A DNA stretch of 64,000 nt from Myxococcales bacterium (GCA_016720595.1 JADKKI010000023.1:139519-203518), one strand, 5' to 3'; counted from the first letter of the stretch, positions 19,090 through 26,985 are shown. Notes: generated by a model not told the origin, from the letters alone. Numbers and translations: made by a program.

Positions 19090-19770
19090 TCATTCTTGGA
19101 GCGGCGGGAGTTCGGTCGCAACGGGGGACGTGACGAGGGCTTGCCCGGGCGCCTCCTCGAATCGCAGCACGATCCGTCCTGCGGCGCCGCCCCCACCTCC
19201 GCCATTGTAAGCGCCATCGGCACCCGCGCTTGGCGAGGCCAGCGCCCCGCCAGCGCCGCCAGCGCCGCCATTCCCGCTCGACGAGCCGCTGCCTCCGACG
19301 GCGCTGCCCGCGCGACCGCCCGCGCCGGCGGCAGTCTGGAGCGCACCGCCGCCTCCGCCTCCTTGGCACGGCGGCACCGGAGCGACCCACCCGCCGAGTC
19401 CGCCGCCACCACCGCCGCCGAGCGGGATCAGCGTCATCGGTAGACAGGCAGCGCCCCCGGTGCCCCCGAGCGCGACGCCTTGGCCCGTTCCGCCCGCTGC
19501 ACCAGCAGTGCCGCCGCCGCCACCCCCGCCGCCACCATCGGGACGGTAGCGTTCGAGTCGTCCGAGCGCGGCGAGGTAGTTGTTCTCGATCTGCGCGAAG
19601 TTGTCCTCGGCCTGGGCGTAGATCATGCCGAACACCGCGTCGGCATCGGTCGCGCCGTGAACGTGTGCGATGCCCCAGTCGTCGCGCTCGATCGTGATCG
19701 GCTCCACGGCACGCGGCGGTGCCGGCGACGCGTGGCACGCGGCGAGCAGGATCAGCGCGCGACGCAACAT
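19090..19770 (-). CDS. Chimeric ORF: penicillin-acylase-family N-terminus joined to a Gly-rich surface-protein C-terminus
   Basis: 226 residues. Residues 1-75 carry a lipoprotein-like signal and a textbook N-terminus of a penicillin acylase/AHL acylase precursor ('ITIERDDWGIAHVHGATDAD', 'AVFGMIYAQAEDNFAQIENN'). At about residue 78 the sequence switches to a long Gly-rich region with poly-Gly blocks, ending in 'GGGAAGRIVLRFEEAP', as in large myxobacterial surface proteins. The acylase catalytic Ser, linker and beta-subunit are all missing. The junction falls in a GGC/CCG-rich repeat, so recombination or misassembly is likely. As it stands it cannot be an acylase. Confidence 0.6.
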   Translation of the reverse strand: MLRRALILLAACHASPAPPRAVEPITIERDDWGIAHVHGATDADAVFGMIYAQAEDNFAQIENNYLAALGRLERYRPDGGGGGGGGGTAGAAGGTGQGVALGGTGGAACLPMTLIPLGGGGGGGLGGWVAPVPPCQGGGGGGALQTAAGAGGRAGSAVGGSGSSSGNGGAGGAGGALASPSAGADGAYNGGGGGGAAGRIVLRFEEAPGQALVTSPVATELPPLQE

Positions 19771-19936
19771 CGCCGCATCCTCGCCGGTTCTCGCGTGGCG
19801 AGGTCAGGTGCCGAGTGGAACATCAGTCGACCGCGGGACCTGCGGTGCGCGACGCTGCACCGCGCAGCCATCTCGCCATGACCGCCGACGGCATCAAACC
19901 TGGGCCGTCATGCCAGCGCACCTGGCGCTACTCCGG

Positions 19937-20515
19937 TCAGTCGACGCTGACGTCGTAGGTCGTCGGGCTCGGCGGATCGGCGTCGTAGATGCACTTCGTC
20001 ATCGCCGGCGACGTCCCCTTGTGGCCACCGAAGCAGAACCGCCACGTGCCGGTGAGGACGTTGTCGTAGAGCGCGATGTCGGCGTTGTTGCTCTGGCCCT
20101 TGGTCTCCGAGAAGTCCGGGACCTGACCCTTCGGGAACACGTAGATCCCGACCTTGGCCGTCGGCAGCTTCTTCGGCCCGTTGAACGCCACGAAGTAGTC
20201 CTTCTTGGAACGCAGCGCCTCGTGCAGCGCCTTCCAGTCCGCGGGCGTGGCACCCGTGGGATCGAACGGCTTGGTCGCCCCCGAAGCTCCGACGTCGGCC
20301 TCCGACGAGTAGATCACGCTGTCCCCATCGATGAACTTCGACTGCACGTCGATGTGGAACTCGGTCGCGGGTGGAGTTGCCGGCGATGGCGGTGCCGGCG
20401 GCGCAGTGGGGCCCACGGCGACCGGCTTGGCAGGCGCGGCGGCCGGCGCCGGCTTCTCGGAGCTCTTGCATCCGAGGGACACGACCAGGAACAGCGAGAG
20501 GTATTTCACCAGCAT
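19937..20515 (-). CDS. Secreted lipoprotein of unknown function
   Basis: 192 residues. Lipobox 'LFLVVSLGCKS' is followed by a Pro/Ala linker (20-50) and a compact domain from 'FHIDVQSKFIDGDSVIYSS' onward, with 'DWKALHEALRSKKDYFVAFN' and two late cysteines. No family was recognised. The gap between this gene and the Gly-rich chimera (19771-19936) shows no gene. Confidence 0.65.
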   Translation of the reverse strand: MLVKYLSLFLVVSLGCKSSEKPAPAAAPAKPVAVGPTAPPAPPSPATPPATEFHIDVQSKFIDGDSVIYSSEADVGASGATKPFDPTGATPADWKALHEALRSKKDYFVAFNGPKKLPTAKVGIYVFPKGQVPDFSETKGQSNNADIALYDNVLTGTWRFCFGGHKGTSPAMTKCIYDADPPSPTTYDVSVD

Positions 20516-20573
20516 CGCTCAGAGAACCGCGGCGGCCGGACCAGGTCAAGACTGCACGCCTCTCGAATGTGCG

Positions 20574-20924
20574 ATGTTCGATGACGATGCCGTCCTTGAG
20601 GACGACGACGCGGAGTTCCCCGCCACGCTGGCGCTACCGGGCACGGCGGGTTGCCAGATCGAGGCGCGGCCCGACGAGCATGCAGAGCTCGAGTGTCGTG
20701 CCTTCGCCTCCAATGGGACGGCGGCCGGCGTCGACGCCGGCGCTGCCGCCTACAGCGCAGAGGGTGAGAAGCTCGCGCACTGCCTGCCGAAGGATCGCTT
20801 TGACATGAAGGACACGGCGCCGAACGAGGTCACCTTCGTCTCTCACTCGTACTACGGGCCGTCGGTCCGCATTCGCGGCAAGATGTCGGAGCACAGTGGC
20901 CAGAAGGTCGTCGAAATCTTCGGG
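20574..20924 (+). pseudogene. Truncated ORF running into the poly-G tract
   Basis: From ATG 20574 about 117 codons have clear coding composition (G/C-rich third positions) and read 'MFDDDAVLEDDDAEFPATLA' onward to 'RIRGKMSEHSGQKVVEIF'. The frame then dissolves into poly-G. The protein has paired cysteines and no recognised family. The true 3' end is missing, either because of a real disruption or because the assembly is broken here. The 5' end may also be incomplete. Confidence 0.45.
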
Positions 20925-20995
20925 GGGGGGGGGGGGGGGGGGGGGCCGGGCGGGGGGCGGGCGGGCGCGGGGGGGGGGGGGGGGGGGGGGGGGGG
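20922..20995. repeat. Poly-G tract
   Basis: 24 consecutive G (20922-20945), a short GC-only interval, then 27 consecutive G (20969-20995). Nothing like this occurs elsewhere in the window. Two-colour Illumina chemistry reports no signal as G, so an artefactual join is the first explanation. A genuine G-tract is possible but would be hard to assemble. Confidence 0.85.
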
Positions 20996-21071
20996 CCGGC
21001 GGGCCCGTCGTGGGGGTGCAGGCGAGCGCGCCATCGCATCCGAAGCGGCACGCCTCGCCCTCGGGGTTCGT

Positions 21072-22055
21072 CTACCGGCAGAGCACGAGGCCGTCGTCCG
21101 CCGAAAGCACGAGGAAATCAGGTGACGCGGTCGCGCCATGGACGGTGGTGACGTACTGGGTGGGGATCGGAAACAACTTCTCCGCCGTGTCGAGGTTGGT
21201 CACGTCGAACACGAGGGGAGGGCGATCTTCGCATGCGTCGTACATCCGGTCGCCGACCCTGTTGAGCCGCCCCGAGCAGATACTCCCGGGCATCCCCATG
21301 TCGTTGACGTGAATCATGGGAGCGCTCGGGGTGGCGATGTCGACGAGTCCGCGGCCACCGTACCCGAGCGATGCGATCAGGTGACTGCCATCGATCTCGA
21401 GATCGCGACCCGTGATGGTCTCTACGGCCGCCACCGCGTTCCAGCTCGGGCTCGTGTCGAAGACCTTCAGCTGCGTCTGATTGATCGTGAACACGTTGTT
21501 CGCGTTGGCGGCGACGCCATACACTTGTTCGTTGTTGATCTGGCCGACCATCGTTGGTGCTGCAGGGTTCGCGTAGTCGTAGACCGCAACGCCCGACGTT
21601 TCCGCCGCGACATACACGCGCGACCCGACCACAGCGAGATCGTAGATCGCACTGGGGAACCCGACGTCCGAGAGCTGCAAGGGCGCCGCGGGGTTGGAGA
21701 CGTCGAAGGCGACCACCCGCCCGCCATGGCCGATCAGTAAGGTCTGGCCGACCCAATTGATGACTCGGCTCTCCGACGGAGTCCGTGGCACCACATCGCT
21801 CGTTGCGACGATGCTGGCATCCGTGCCAGCACCGAGTTGGACGACAACGAGGCCGTAGTAGGACTTTGCGTACGCGTAACCGTCACGCACCTCCGCTGCA
21901 AAAGCGGTGGTCACGCCAGCGTTCATCGGTAGCTTCGCGAGAAGCTCACCGGTGAGGTTGCCTGGATCGAATCCGCCGCCATCACCGCCGCATCCCGCCA
22001 GGCCCATGAGCGCGACGGACACCAGGCCACTGCCCGCCCATCGAATCGATGTCAT
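21072..22055 (-). CDS. LVIVD-repeat beta-propeller-like lipoprotein
   Basis: 327 residues. Lipobox 'VALMGLAGCGG' predicts lipidation. Repeats of the LVIVD/'xxxVAVDVSNPAAP' type occur at 'GGRVVAFDVSNPAAPLQLSD', 'SGVAVYDYANPAAPTMVG', 'LKVFDTSPS' and 'RGLVDIATPSAPMIHV', as in Myxococcota surface proteins predicted to fold as propellers. It probably mediates surface binding. The final strand 'LVLSADDGLVLCR' abuts the poly-G zone, so the C-terminus should be treated cautiously. Confidence 0.8.
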   Translation of the reverse strand: MTSIRWAGSGLVSVALMGLAGCGGDGGGFDPGNLTGELLAKLPMNAGVTTAFAAEVRDGYAYAKSYYGLVVVQLGAGTDASIVATSDVVPRTPSESRVINWVGQTLLIGHGGRVVAFDVSNPAAPLQLSDVGFPSAIYDLAVVGSRVYVAAETSGVAVYDYANPAAPTMVGQINNEQVYGVAANANNVFTINQTQLKVFDTSPSWNAVAAVETITGRDLEIDGSHLIASLGYGGRGLVDIATPSAPMIHVNDMGMPGSICSGRLNRVGDRMYDACEDRPPLVFDVTNLDTAEKLFPIPTQYVTTVHGATASPDFLVLSADDGLVLCR

Positions 22056-22189
22056 CAGAACCGCATACCACGATCACGGGCGCCCTCTTCGAGAAAGGCT
22101 AGTGCCGCGCTCCGGCTCAGGGCTGCGAGATGCTCATCGCCGAGTGTCGCCGGCAAACTGACGAACCAGGCATCGACGCGAGGTCCTGC

Positions 22190-22306
22190 CATGCGTCACG
22201 CGGTGCAACTCGGACGGATTGCTGACGACCGAGCGGGGTCACGCCGTGGTCGGCGGCGAATCACTCGCACCACTGGCCGCTCTTGTACTCGCTGCGCAAC
22301 TCGCCA
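22190..22306. repeat. Truncated duplicate of 25975-26092
   Basis: About 115 bases match the interval at 25975-26092 with few mismatches, including the last codons and stop of the lipoprotein encoded at 26046-26519 ('SG(Q/R)WCE', minus strand). Similarity ends at about 22304, 14 bases before the insertion element. This copy therefore holds only the 3' tip of that gene and is non-functional. It suggests a rearrangement or duplication involving the element. The rest of 22056-22318 has no gene. Confidence 0.8.
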
Positions 22307-22318
22307 CCCGCTGAGCCT

Positions 22319-22333
22319 CTAAGAGCTGTCCCG
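22319..22333. repeat. Left terminal inverted repeat
   Basis: CTAAGAGCTGTCCCG. On the minus strand it supplies the last codons (Arg-Asp-Ser-Ser) and the TAG stop of the TnpB-like gene. Confidence 0.9.
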
Positions 22334-24379
22334 CAAAGCTGGCACTCCTGTGCGCACTTTGTAGGTCAGGCTGGTTCGCATCCGCGCCCGCTCCGCCGTG
22401 GTCTGGCGGAGGCCAGGCTCATGCGGGGTTGGGTACGGCGCCGTGCCAGCAGTTCGCCGAGCCACCACGATTGCATCGGGTGTCCGCCCCCTCTCCGCGG
22501 CGGAGAACCCGCCGTGGCTGGTGAGCGCGTTTGACTCGGACGGGGCGTCTTGCCGCCCCCTGGAATGGAGCTCGAGCGTGCAATCTAGAATCGTGCGCGT
22601 GTGACGATCGTCGCCGCACGCGCGCGACGCGTTCAGGTCGACCCTTGCGGTCGACGGTTGCGTGGGATCGGTGAACGCCACAAACGCCGCGAGCGTTGCG
22701 GAGACGGCATCGCGGTCCCCGCGGAGGCCGCAGGCCGCGCACGCGTGCACCCGATCTGCGAGGGTCTTGGGTACGCGTGCGCCGCACAGGCAGTGCTGCG
22801 AGAGCGCTGTGGTCTGGGTGGACGCTCGAAGCACGCCACCTGTGCCCCCAGCGACGAGCGCGACGGCAGCCGCCTCCCGTTCGATCGCCGACAGCAGGGT
22901 CGCCGGCGAGAACGCCGCGAGCGCCGCGCCCCAGCGACGCGCCCAGGTACCGACGTTGCAGTCCTCGACGACGAGTTGGTACCCGTGATCGCGCACGAGC
23001 ACAGCGGCGACCTGCCGAGCGTGGTCGCGGCGCGCCTGCGAAGCGGCATCAGCCTCGGCCGCCGCGCTGATGCGACCACGCCGATAGCTCGCGGACAGCT
23101 GATCCTTGCGATAGGCCTGCAGCGGCTTGCCATCGGAGCGCGCCTTGCGCGGGCCTGCCGGGATGGTCTGCACGGGTGCCAGGCCCGCGAGCTCGCGGCG
23201 CCGGGCTCGCTTCTCCTGACGCTTGGACCACTGGTACTGATCGCGATTCGCCGCGCGGCGCGAGCGCTCGAGGTGGCGCTGACGACGACGATCCTGGATC
23301 GCCCGCCGCCGTGCCCCGGCCTTGGCCGCCGCACCCAGCTCGATGCGACGGATCTGCAGATCGCGACCGCTCTCGTGAGACGCGACCGTGACGTTCGAGA
23401 CGTTGACGTCGATGCCGCCGCGTCGCGCCGCGGTCTTGATCGCAGCCATTTGACGGCGAGCCTGTGCCGCAGGCGCTACGTACGGATCTGCGAGCACCAG
23501 GAGATGTGCCTCGTAGCGCCAGCCACCGGCGGCCTGCGGATCGCGCCGCCGGACCAGGTCGATCTTGTGCCACCGCGAAGGATCCGCGAGGTGGTGCTCC
23601 AAGATCGGCTGGTTCGAGGGCGCGGCCGGGAGCCTCACCGGCAACACGAGCGAACCGCCCGGCAGCCCCGAGAACACGACCACAAGCGGACCCTGATGGC
23701 TCCACCACGAGTCCTTCGGATCGGCGACCGCGCGCATCCGATCTGGCTGGAAGAAGCGCCCGTCGGCCTGGGTGTACGCGGCCCGATGACCAGCGAGCGA
23801 TCCGTGGAGCCGGAAGGTCTCCCACTTGCGCTCCGTGGTGTGAGAACGAGCTCGGCCGGGGAGCCGCGTGAAGTCAAACCAGCGGCCGATGTGAGGCATC
23901 CCGCGCGTCGCGCCGCTGGCGTCCTTGAACAGGTGCCGCTCGGTCGCCGTCCACACGTTGTCCGCGAGGTGCATCGCGAGCGCCTTGGTCACGAACCGTC
24001 GCAGGTGCGGCGCACCGTCGACGTGGCGATAGGCGGCGCGTTCGAGGGCCTCGCGAGACAGGCCGATCCGAGTGCGGACCGCGGCCGGATCTCGTGAACG
24101 CTCGTGGTGGGCCGCCCGGTAGGCGCGTGACCGATGCCGCGCATCGCTCTGGACCGCGCGACGGACCTTGAACGCCGCAGAGAACATCGACTCGATCCGG
24201 CGGCGCATGACCGGATCCGTCGTATCGAGTGCGAGCCGCAGGACCGACAGACCGTCCTCGGGGCTTCGAGACCACGGACGGACTTGTTCGACCGCGCGTT
24301 CGCTTGCAGGCGAGCGGCGATGCCACAAACAGATCCTAGTTCGACGGTGTGACATCGATCGACATGAGGTCCACGGCAA
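22319..24379 (-). CDS. Large TnpB-like RuvC nuclease-family protein
   Basis: Up to 686 residues from ATG 24379. The real start may be later, for instance near Met58, since the first 40 residues are atypical. RuvC-like motifs occur in order: 'GGIDVNVSNVTVAS' (candidate D324), 'YQLVVEDCNVGTW' (E472), a zinc ribbon with CLC (530-532) and CAAC (547-550), then 'GDRDAVSATL' (D557). This is the TnpB/OrfB zinc-ribbon arrangement; characterised members are RNA-guided DNA nucleases. It is far larger than the usual roughly 400 residues. The N-terminal 300 residues ('PHLRRFVTKALAMHLADNVW', 'WFDFTRLPGRARSHT') form an extended recognition-like region, and a 130-residue low-complexity tail follows the last RuvC motif. 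RNA guidance here is inferred, not shown. Confidence 0.75.
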   Translation of the reverse strand: MPWTSCRSMSHRRTRICLWHRRSPASERAVEQVRPWSRSPEDGLSVLRLALDTTDPVMRRRIESMFSAAFKVRRAVQSDARHRSRAYRAAHHERSRDPAAVRTRIGLSREALERAAYRHVDGAPHLRRFVTKALAMHLADNVWTATERHLFKDASGATRGMPHIGRWFDFTRLPGRARSHTTERKWETFRLHGSLAGHRAAYTQADGRFFQPDRMRAVADPKDSWWSHQGPLVVVFSGLPGGSLVLPVRLPAAPSNQPILEHHLADPSRWHKIDLVRRRDPQAAGGWRYEAHLLVLADPYVAPAAQARRQMAAIKTAARRGGIDVNVSNVTVASHESGRDLQIRRIELGAAAKAGARRRAIQDRRRQRHLERSRRAANRDQYQWSKRQEKRARRRELAGLAPVQTIPAGPRKARSDGKPLQAYRKDQLSASYRRGRISAAAEADAASQARRDHARQVAAVLVRDHGYQLVVEDCNVGTWARRWGAALAAFSPATLLSAIEREAAAVALVAGGTGGVLRASTQTTALSQHCLCGARVPKTLADRVHACAACGLRGDRDAVSATLAAFVAFTDPTQPSTARVDLNASRACGDDRHTRTILDCTLELHSRGRQDAPSESNALTSHGGFSAAERGRTPDAIVVARRTAGTAPYPTPHEPGLRQTTAERARMRTSLTYKVRTGVPALRDSS

Positions 24380-25110
24380 GCGAAGTCCTGGCCGCGCTGT
24401 CGCGGCACGTCGTCGATGATCTTGTTCGGCGACTCACCACCGAGCCTCACCGTGGCAGGCCGTGGGCCACGCCGCTTCGGCAGCGGGTGATCGTTGCGTG
24501 TGTCGCGCTGCGTACGAATCTCACGTTTCGTGAGCTCGCCGCGATGTTCAAGATCTCGAGGTCTCAAGCGCATCGCATCGTCGTTGATCTCACCCAACGT
24601 CTCGCGGAGCTTCTTCCGCACACCATCCCGGCAGACCGCCGGTGGTCGTGGGTGCTCGATGGAACCCTCGTTCCTACCCGTGACCACTCTACGGCGGCGA
24701 AGTCGAAGAACTACCGCTGGTCGTGCAACGCTCAGGTGCTGATCCGACGCAGAGATCTACGCGTCATCGCCGTCACGGCCGGTGGCCCCGGGAACCGCAA
24801 CGATCCTGTCCACCACCGCGGCTCGGACATCGAACAGCTCTGTCGGCGACACGGCCGAGTCCTTGCCGACGGCGGCTACCGCGGGATCCAAGAGCTAGTC
24901 ACGCCGGTATTTCGTCACAATCGCATCGTCCGCGACCGCACCTGGCGCCGCCATCGCAAGCGGCGTGCACGCGTCGAGCACGCCATCGCCAGGCTCAAGG
25001 ATTGGAGGGTCCTACGTGACCACCGTCGCCGGGGCCGCGTCCTGCAGGCTACCGTCCGCGCGGTCGCTTTCCTGCACAACCTCCGTGCCGAATTCCGGGA
25101 CAGCTCTTAG
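24349..25110 (+). CDS. IS5-family-type DDE transposase (DDE_Tnp_4-like)
   Basis: 253 residues (an alternative ATG at 24364 is also possible). An N-terminal helix-turn-helix ('LTFRELAAMFKISRSQAHRI', about 58-78) precedes a DDE catalytic core: D104 in 'VLDGTLVPT', D174 in 'LADGGYRGI' and E210 in 'RARVEHAIARLKDWR', with 35 residues between the last two. It is full length and uninterrupted. The C-terminus 'FLHNLRAEFRDSS' is completed by the right terminal repeat. It should mobilise the element by binding the inverted ends. The start overlaps the start of the divergent TnpB-like gene by about 30 bases. Confidence 0.88.
   Translation: MTSIDMRSTASEVLAALSRHVVDDLVRRLTTEPHRGRPWATPLRQRVIVACVALRTNLTFRELAAMFKISRSQAHRIVVDLTQRLAELLPHTIPADRRWSWVLDGTLVPTRDHSTAAKSKNYRWSCNAQVLIRRRDLRVIAVTAGGPGNRNDPVHHRGSDIEQLCRRHGRVLADGGYRGIQELVTPVFRHNRIVRDRTWRRHRKRRARVEHAIARLKDWRVLRDHRRRGRVLQATVRAVAFLHNLRAEFRDSS
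25096..25110. repeat. Right terminal inverted repeat
   Basis: CGGGACAGCTCTTAG, the exact complement of the left end. It encodes the final Arg-Asp-Ser-Ser-stop of the transposase on the plus strand. Read on the minus strand, it also provides a TAA that ends the neighbouring lipoprotein frame. Confidence 0.9.
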
Positions 25111-25553
25111 TACGCCCAGCACTCGTCGAAATCGCAGCGTGTCACCTGGTACTCCTGCTTCGAGTCCTTGGAGATGGAGAGCTCGAGCCGCGCACTGCCG
25201 TCGTCGAGCACGAAGTCGATCGTCGCCGGAATCTGATCGAACGACACTTCGAACCTCGCGCGCGTGCAGCTATCGGCCGAGAACTCCAGACCGCCGACCT
25301 CGACCAGCGTCCCGGCCACCCCGTTCGCGGTGAACTTGGTGGAGTCGCGGAGGGTCACGCAGTTGCTCGTGTCGGAGACGAGTTCTGTGATGGGTTCGAA
25401 GCGCGAGAGCTCCACCGCGACGACGTGGGGATCATTGTAGCCAGCGGCGACCGAGACCTCGAGGCCGCCCTCGGCCAGTGACTGCTCGTCGCGCTCGGTA
25501 CAGCCGCCAATGGTCGCCGTGAGGAACATCGCCAGGATCATCCGGTAGGTCAT
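25107..25553 (-). CDS. Lipoprotein of unknown function, 3' end at the insertion-element boundary
   Basis: 148 residues from ATG 25553 (MTYRMILAMFLTATIGGC), with a lipobox Cys. The mature domain is beta-rich with four cysteines ('NCVTLRD', 'DSCTRARFEVSF', 'TRCDFDECWAY'). The stop codon lies inside the element's right inverted repeat, so the natural C-terminus may have been cut off by insertion. The other side of the element carries no matching remainder. Function unknown. Confidence 0.6.
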   Translation of the reverse strand: MTYRMILAMFLTATIGGCTERDEQSLAEGGLEVSVAAGYNDPHVVAVELSRFEPITELVSDTSNCVTLRDSTKFTANGVAGTLVEVGGLEFSADSCTRARFEVSFDQIPATIDFVLDDGSARLELSISKDSKQEYQVTRCDFDECWAY

Positions 25554-25826
25554 GCTGCAGGAGTAGGCAATGGTCGGACCAATGCTCCAAGTCATGGTAA
25601 TCAAACAGCGTGCAGGCAGCTATTGTTGAAAACCGGTGAACCTCGGACGTCGGTTCTACCAGCAGTCCTCGCCGCGGTTCATCCAGAGCACGCGGCGTTG
25701 AGCTGAAGTCGAACGTCGACAGCGAAGTCCAGGGTCAGTATCGATTGCCCACGACGCCTTGGTCGAGCAGGGAGTCGAGACGAATCCTGTGTTCCGTGGC
25801 GAGCGCGAGATCCGCCGCACGCCCAG

Positions 25827-26027
25827 CTATGACGTCGTGCTCGCTGACGTGGTCGCGATGATCGAGGGCGACCAGCGCCCGGTCGCGCGCGCGTCGAACG
25901 CGATCAGGATCTCAGAATGCCGGTACGGTGCGCGCGGTAGGACGCGATCGACCCAGATGCGCCGCGGCATCTGCCAGGCGTCACGCGGTGCAACTCGGAC
26001 GGGTTCCTGACGACCGAGCGGGTTCAC
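25827..26027 (-). pseudogene. Possible relic of an IS91-family transposase
   Basis: The minus-strand frame contains 'IWVDRVLPRAPYRHSEILIA', similar to the conserved 'xxLVDRVLPxVPVRQWVLSxP' stretch of IS91/IS801 transposases. No complete frame or catalytic Tyr region is present. The surrounding interval (25554-26045) has no other recognisable gene, and its right part is duplicated at 22190-22306. Confidence 0.35.
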
Positions 26028-26092
26028 GCCGTGGTCGGCGGCGAATCACTCGCACCACCGGCCGCTCTTGTACTCGCTGCGCAACTCGCCAT
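25975..26092. repeat. Second copy of the 22190-22306 duplication
   Basis: This copy is continuous with an intact lipoprotein gene and is probably the parental version. It spans the gene's last roughly 15 codons and about 70 bases beyond the stop. Confidence 0.75.
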
Positions 26093-26519
26093 ACAGATCG
26101 CAGTGGACCTTGGTGCGCATTGCTTCCCGGTATGCATCCGCTTGGTCCTTCTTGAACCCCGTGCAGCCCGGGCCATAGGGGGCCTTGGCATCCATCGGAC
26201 AGTTGAGCTTATCGTTCGGGCCGTGCCCTGACGTCATGCAAAACGTGACGGTCTCGAGGTCGTGTGCGTCAACCATGCACATGATGGCGCCGGGTGACCA
26301 CCCGCTGGACGTGCACCCCTCCGTGGTGACCTGGGCGGCTTGACCGGAGCGCCCCTGGAAGTTGGGAAAGCTGCTTTGCGCGGCCGACTCGAACATCTTG
26401 GCCATGGAGCTCGCCGCATCCTGGCAGGTGAGCGAGGACGTCTTCGAAGATGAGCTGCCGGCGCCTCCACACGCACCCACGAACGTCACCAGAAGCAGGA
26501 TCTTGATCATGCGCGCCAC
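26046..26519 (-). CDS. Cysteine-rich lipoprotein
   Basis: 157 residues. 'MIKILLLVTFVGACGG' gives a signal with lipobox Cys. There are about nine cysteines in the mature part, including 'MCMVDAHDLETVTFCM' and 'LNCPMDAKAPYGPGCTGF', and a 'HCDLYGELRSEYKSGRWCE' tail. The tail is related to that of the 14651-15028 lipoprotein. The 3' tip is duplicated at 22.2 kb. Either Met1 or Met4 could be the start. Function unknown. Confidence 0.65.
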   Translation of the reverse strand: MARMIKILLLVTFVGACGGAGSSSSKTSSLTCQDAASSMAKMFESAAQSSFPNFQGRSGQAAQVTTEGCTSSGWSPGAIMCMVDAHDLETVTFCMTSGHGPNDKLNCPMDAKAPYGPGCTGFKKDQADAYREAMRTKVHCDLYGELRSEYKSGRWCE

Positions 26520-26578
26520 GTTACACCTTCCACCTGGTTGTTGACACGAGGCTGGTCAGAAGGGCGATCCACCTTGGC

Positions 26579-26719
26579 CCCGACCGAGGTTGATCCAGGC
26601 CCGCTGAGAGCCGCATCGACCTGTCCGAGACTTGTCCGAGACGCTGCAGCGATCCGGAGCGTGTCCGAGATCTGTCCGACGCAGAGTCCGGGACACACCG
26701 TCAATCAACCTCGGTCGGG
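26579..26719. repeat. MITE-like repeat, copy A (141 bp)
   Basis: 16-bp perfect inverted ends (CCCGACCGAGGTTGAT at 26579-26594; complement at 26704-26719) enclose several short CTGTCCGAGA-type repeats. It has no coding capacity. Related copies occur at 32427-32579 and, as a right half only, at 43352-43402. It looks like a small non-autonomous element. No partner transposase with matching ends is in this window. Confidence 0.75.
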
Positions 26720-26739
26720 CTGCTTGTTCGCCTGGTGCT

Positions 26740-26985
26740 CGAGCTTGCCGAACGTCAACGCGATCGGCGTGCCCGGAATGGGCACGCAGGACACGCTTCC
26801 CGCCGGCACAGCGCTGAATGTCCGCCCAACGCGGCGGGCATGACTGCTGCGTACGAAGTGCGCCGGATGACAGGAATCGATCTGATGTTCCGGGCGCCGC
26901 TGACCATCGCGGCGGGGGACGACATCCAGATCGAGCTCACGTACGACGACGGAGGCACCGTCATGTCGCGCGACGGTGGGATCGG
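26740..26985 (+). pseudogene. Degenerate gene fragment
   Basis: Coding-like composition on the plus strand. One frame reads 'NVNAIGVPGMGTQDTLPAGT', and a shifted frame then continues 'MFRAPLTIAAGDDIQIELTY'. The two pieces look like one secreted or envelope protein broken by a frameshift around 26840. No start and no recognised family. It lies between the MITE and the methyltransferase gene. Confidence 0.35.

Larger units (their letters stand above)
22319..25110. mobile_element. 2.8-kb insertion element: TnpB-like gene plus IS5-type DDE transposase
   Basis: Perfect 15-bp inverted ends (CTAAGAGCTGTCCCG at 22319-22333; its complement at 25096-25110) enclose two divergent genes whose starts overlap near 24349-24379. 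Beyond the 15 bp the ends stay loosely similar (both carry GGCAC after 7-8 bases). No direct target duplication is obvious in the immediate flanks, so the exact boundary may be a few bases inside the repeat. Both genes read outward and terminate on the TAG inside the terminal repeats. Both frames are intact, so the element may still be active. Confidence 0.85.

Noticed and set aside
20922..20995. Functional G-quadruplex regulator
   Set aside because: Homopolymers this long in an interrupted ORF are better explained by a sequencing or assembly artefact.
20331..21125. 264-codon plus-strand ORF as one protein
   Set aside because: Its first third is antisense to the 19937-20515 lipoprotein gene and its last third is translated poly-G. 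Only 20574-20924 looks coding.
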